Shown: one piece after another, positions 61,585 to 64,000 of the stretch | Layout: every line of letters begins with the position of its first letter | Numbering within the stretch: the first letter of the stretch is position 1 | Translations under genes and position numbers: made by a program | Notes under the pieces: model-generated | What the model saw: the letters and a program-made list of their open reading frames with translations, nothing else | What the model was told of the DNA's origin: nothing | Databases searched by the model: none | Origin: Microbacterium allomyrinae | GTDB lineage: Bacteria > Actinomycetota > Actinomycetes > Actinomycetales > Microbacteriaceae | NCBI RefSeq assembly: GCF_020682705.1 | Contig: NZ_JAGTTN010000001.1 | Coordinates: 868,001-932,000, forward strand | Length of the DNA stretch: 64,000 nucleotides | Reading direction: 5' to 3'

Positions 61585-62578
61585 AGGCCGGGCCCGAACA
61601 CGCATCATGCCGAGCACGATCGGCGTCGTCGCGTTCATCGCGCTCCTGCACGTGCTCGGCTGGGGAGTCCTGGCTTTCGTCGTGATCCCGGCGGGCATCC
61701 CGCTCGGCGGCGGGGGTGGCGCGCTCGTGACGCTCGGCATCGGACTCACCGCGTACGCCCTGGGAGTCCGGCATGCGTTCGACGCCGACCACATCGCCGC
61801 GATCGACAACACCACGCGGCGCCTCTCCGAACGCGGCAAGCCCGCCAATACCGTCGGCTTCTGGTTCTCCCTCGGTCACTCGACCGTCGTGGTCGTGCTC
61901 TGCATCCTGCTGACGTTCGGGGTGGCCGCCGTCGGGTCGGCGCTCGCCGATGACTCCTCCGCACTTCGCACCTGGACGGGCGTCATCGGCCCGAGCGTCT
62001 CCGGCGTCTTCCTGCTCGTCATCGCCGCGGTCAACATCGCCTCGCTGCGACGCCGCCACGGGCATGCGGGCGGTCCGGTGCTCCGACTGCTCGGACCCTT
62101 CGAGAAGGCAGTCGATCGCCCGTCCCGGATGTACATGGTCGGACTGCTGTTCGGACTCGGTTTCGACACTGCGACCGAGATCGGGCTGCTCGCACTCGCG
62201 GGTGCCGCCACGCTCGTCGCGGTGCCCTGGTGGGCGGTGCTCACCCTGCCCATTCTCTTCGCAGCCGGGATGAGCGCGTTCGACACCGGCCAGGGCGCAG
62301 TGATGCGTCGTGCGTACACGTGGCAGCCCGGCCGCCGGCGCCTCGGCGAGGTGTACGCCGTCACGATGACCGGTCTCTCGGTCATCGCTGCGATCCTGAT
62401 CGCGATCGTCCAACTCGCCGATGTGCTGGTCGTGAACCTCGGCCTCGGCGGCCCCCTCCCCTGGTTGGCATCGGTCGGGATCGACGATCTCGGGCTCGTG
62501 CTGACGGCTCTGCTCCTGGTGACCTGGCTGGCCGTGCTGCTCATCACCCGGCGGCCGCGGAACGTGGCGCACGACTGA
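61568..62578 (+). CDS. NiCoT-family nickel (cobalt) permease
   Basis: This 336-residue permease has eight predicted helices. The family signature LGVRHAFDADHIAAIDNTTR (H-x4-D-H) is in helix 2, and FSLGHSTVVVV plus GLGFDTATEIGLLALAG follow, all needed for metal transport. The best start is the TTG at 61568, which has AAAGGA seven bases upstream; the ATG at 61607 is an alternative. It is the last gene of the urease operon, so it most likely supplies nickel for urease. A loop after helix 4 has RRRHGHAGG, a possible metal-handling stretch. Confidence 0.93.
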   Translation: MKSLHEGRARTRIMPSTIGVVAFIALLHVLGWGVLAFVVIPAGIPLGGGGGALVTLGIGLTAYALGVRHAFDADHIAAIDNTTRRLSERGKPANTVGFWFSLGHSTVVVVLCILLTFGVAAVGSALADDSSALRTWTGVIGPSVSGVFLLVIAAVNIASLRRRHGHAGGPVLRLLGPFEKAVDRPSRMYMVGLLFGLGFDTATEIGLLALAGAATLVAVPWWAVLTLPILFAAGMSAFDTGQGAVMRRAYTWQPGRRRLGEVYAVTMTGLSVIAAILIAIVQLADVLVVNLGLGGPLPWLASVGIDDLGLVLTALLLVTWLAVLLITRRPRNVAHD

Positions 62579-62584
62579 GCGTCG

Positions 62585-62713
62585 CTACACCGGTTCGGTG
62601 GTGCGAATCAGACCGCAGTGCACGCATGACCACGCCACGAGAAATCGCTCGTCGTCGAGGATCTCGAACTTCAGAACGTCGCCGCAGGTCGGGCAGAGCG
62701 GGATGGACGCCAC
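62585..62713 (-). CDS. Small zinc-ribbon protein (42 aa)
   Basis: From GTG 62713 the sequence reads VASIPLCPTCGDVLKFEILD and DERFLVAWSCVHCGLIRTTE, PV. Two CxxC knuckles (CPTC and CVHC) about 28 residues apart form a zinc ribbon. An in-frame TAG four codons upstream fixes the start region. There is an AAGG, but it is too close for a normal Shine-Dalgarno site, so a leaderless mRNA is possible. It is convergent with the nickel permease gene. I know no function. Confidence 0.65.
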   Translation of the reverse strand: MASIPLCPTCGDVLKFEILDDERFLVAWSCVHCGLIRTTEPV

Positions 62714-62855
62714 ACCTTGATGCTAGATCGGGCCAGCTATGCGCTGTCAAGAGCCGACGACGCCGAGAGTGTGACGCTGCATCGGCGGCTCAATGCTCCA
62801 GACTTGTCGCGTGCGGTGTGCATTTGCGCGCGTGACCCCGACGAGAGCGACCTGA

Positions 62856-63650
62856 ATGACGAGTCCGACCGAGCAGCATTTCCGCGTTCGCCCACGCCTG
62901 TGGATCGGCATCGCCATCTGGGTCGGCTACCTCGCTCTCGTCTTCGCCGTCCAGGCGATCGGCGGCATCCCCTACGACGAGTGGGGTGACAGCGCCGCGA
63001 ACCTGTTCTTCGGCGCCGGCCTCTCACTCATCGTCGCCACAGCGCTGCTGGCGGCCACGACGAGCCTGCTCGGCTGGTGGCGTCCAGCGCTCTACGACCG
63101 CAGCCGCAGCAAACACCGGTGGCCGATCTTCATCCCCATCCTGATGTTCATCGCCGCGATCATGAACCTCGCCGGAACGGACTGGTCCGCCTACAGCGGA
63201 GCGTTTCTCGCGGCGTCTCTGACGCTCGCGCTCGTCGGCTTCACCGAAGAGATCGTGAACCGAGGGCTGCTGCTCGTGGGTTTCCGGACGCGCCTCAACG
63301 AGGGATGGGTATGGTTCCTCACCTCCGCGATGTTCGGCCTCAGCCATCTGGTGAACATCGCCCTCGGCGCCGACGACGCCGGCACGGTGCAGCAGGTCTT
63401 CTTCGCCTTCCTGGCGGGAACCGTCTTCTACATCCTCCGGCGCGTGACCGGGTCGCTCTGGTGGGCGATGCTCCTCCATGGTCTCTGGGACTTCTCTGTC
63501 TTCGCTGCGGGAGTCGGCACCGCGAGCGACATCGCCGCCATTGCAAACGTCATCGAACCGCTCGCCGGACTCCTCGGTCTCTTGTGCGTGGTCTTCGTCA
63601 TCAGGGGTGCGAACGAGCGCCTGACGGTCGTGCACGCACCGAAGAGTTGA
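62856..63650 (+). CDS. CPBP-family intramembrane metalloprotease
   Basis: This 264-residue membrane protein has about eight helices. The Abi/CPBP motifs are complete: ALVGFTEEIVNRGLLLVGF (EExxxR; the metal-site Glu pair), MFGLSHLVNIALG (His) and MLLHGLWDFSVFAAG (HxxxD/N type). The family processes prenylated or other peptides and includes bacteriocin self-immunity proteins; the target here is unknown. ATG at 62856. The next gene follows after 17 bp with its own strong ribosome-binding site, so they may be co-transcribed. Confidence 0.88.
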   Translation: MTSPTEQHFRVRPRLWIGIAIWVGYLALVFAVQAIGGIPYDEWGDSAANLFFGAGLSLIVATALLAATTSLLGWWRPALYDRSRSKHRWPIFIPILMFIAAIMNLAGTDWSAYSGAFLAASLTLALVGFTEEIVNRGLLLVGFRTRLNEGWVWFLTSAMFGLSHLVNIALGADDAGTVQQVFFAFLAGTVFYILRRVTGSLWWAMLLHGLWDFSVFAAGVGTASDIAAIANVIEPLAGLLGLLCVVFVIRGANERLTVVHAPKS

Positions 63651-63667
63651 GAGAAGGAGGAACGCGC

Positions 63668-64000
63668 ATGTCGGGAAAGACGGTGTTCACACCCGACGAA
63701 TGGCGGATCGTCGGGGGGCTTCCCTACTACGCCGCGGCGTTCGTGGTCGCCTCGGGGCCACATCATTCGGCTAATACGATTCGCAACATGCTCACGGGCG
63801 CAAACGAATTCGCGCACGGCGCAGCCACCGGCAATCGACTCATCACGGATGCTCGTGCAGACTCGACCGGGCCGAACGGCGACCCGGGATCCACCAAGAA
63901 CACCGATGAGAACATCCAGCGGCTTCGTGGACTGATCGAGCAGGCGGCTCGCCTCATCGATGAAAAGTCCGCGACCGACGGGTCGGGGTTCAAGGCCGAG
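63668..64000 (+). CDS. Uncharacterised protein, N-terminal part (cut by window end)
   Basis: The frame is open from ATG 63668 to the window end (111 codons). AAGGAGG lies eight bases upstream. It begins MSGKTVFTPDEWRIVGGLPY and continues YAAAFVVASGPHHSANTIRN, MLTGANEFAHGAATGNRLIT. The sequence looks helical, with many Asn/Thr/Asp, and no known motif. It is 17 bp after the CPBP protease gene, so it may be its partner or substrate, which is speculation. Confidence 0.75.
   Translation, partial: MSGKTVFTPDEWRIVGGLPYYAAAFVVASGPHHSANTIRNMLTGANEFAHGAATGNRLITDARADSTGPNGDPGSTKNTDENIQRLRGLIEQAARLIDEKSATDGSGFKAE

Noticed and set aside
1..64000. tRNA, rRNA, tmRNA or integrase-type attachment sites
   Set aside because: No cloverleaf-like sequence, rRNA segment, integrase gene or tRNA-end duplication was found by reading; a tRNAscan or Infernal search would be needed to exclude them.

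Overview
The window is very GC-rich bacterial DNA (roughly 70% by eye). Genes are packed in short operons with many 4-bp ATGA/GTGA overlaps, frequent GTG starts and several probably leaderless or near-leaderless transcripts. Gene content (DUF7882, DUF6766, GAF-ANTAR proteins, a urease cluster without ureE, an SdaA-type serine deaminase, the PpsA/PpsR pair, many TetR/MFS pairs) points to an actinobacterium of the family Microbacteriaceae, most likely Microbacterium or a close relative. I recognise this from protein families, not from a database search. I see no rRNA, tRNA, prophage, CRISPR array or complete insertion sequence.

0-11.6 kb: the 5' end of a LacI-type regulator with tandem operator-like sites; a candidate leaderless cysteine-rich leader peptide upstream of an orphan OmpR-type DNA-binding protein; an AlkA-like DNA glycosylase; small stress or housekeeping proteins; two aldo/keto reductases; two paralogous NAD(P)-binding proteins; an M23 peptidase; and an agmatine-deiminase-like enzyme followed by an amidase. 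11.6-24.8 kb: a 60/120-bp tandem repeat, an MFS exporter divergent from its TetR regulator, a lipase, an HNH protein, a HAD phosphatase, pgi, a secreted transglycosylase-like protein, a DUF4232 membrane protein, a DUF899 protein that shares an operator motif with the TetR/MFS promoter, a second MFS protein, and an MmyB-like regulator divergent from a methyltransferase across a long palindrome. 24.8-25.7 kb looks like decayed or acquired DNA.

25.7-38.6 kb: DUF2207, a MarR regulator, a TetR-controlled ABC-2 drug exporter, an MFS-GH2-DUF2804 operon with overlapping ends, a DUF559/AbiEi-like gene flanked on both sides by REP-like repeats, serine ammonia-lyase and a VOC protein. 38.7-45.2 kb: a cluster of small, mostly uncharacterised proteins around two overlapping GAF-ANTAR genes, with a YbdK-type ligase, a frameshifted DUF6766 gene, two paralogous pairs of short proteins and PncC/CinA. 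45.3-48.6 kb: PEP synthase and its regulator, the latter without a canonical start codon at the expected place.

48.7-62.6 kb is a nitrogen-acquisition block: an NCS1 permease translationally coupled to two TetR regulators, the urtABCDE urea ABC transporter, and on the opposite strand ureABC-F-G-D followed by a NiCoT nickel permease. Urea is imported by Urt, nickel by the NiCoT protein, UreDFG assembles the metal centre and UreABC makes ammonia. The last segment holds a 42-residue zinc-ribbon protein, a CPBP membrane protease and a gene cut by the window end.
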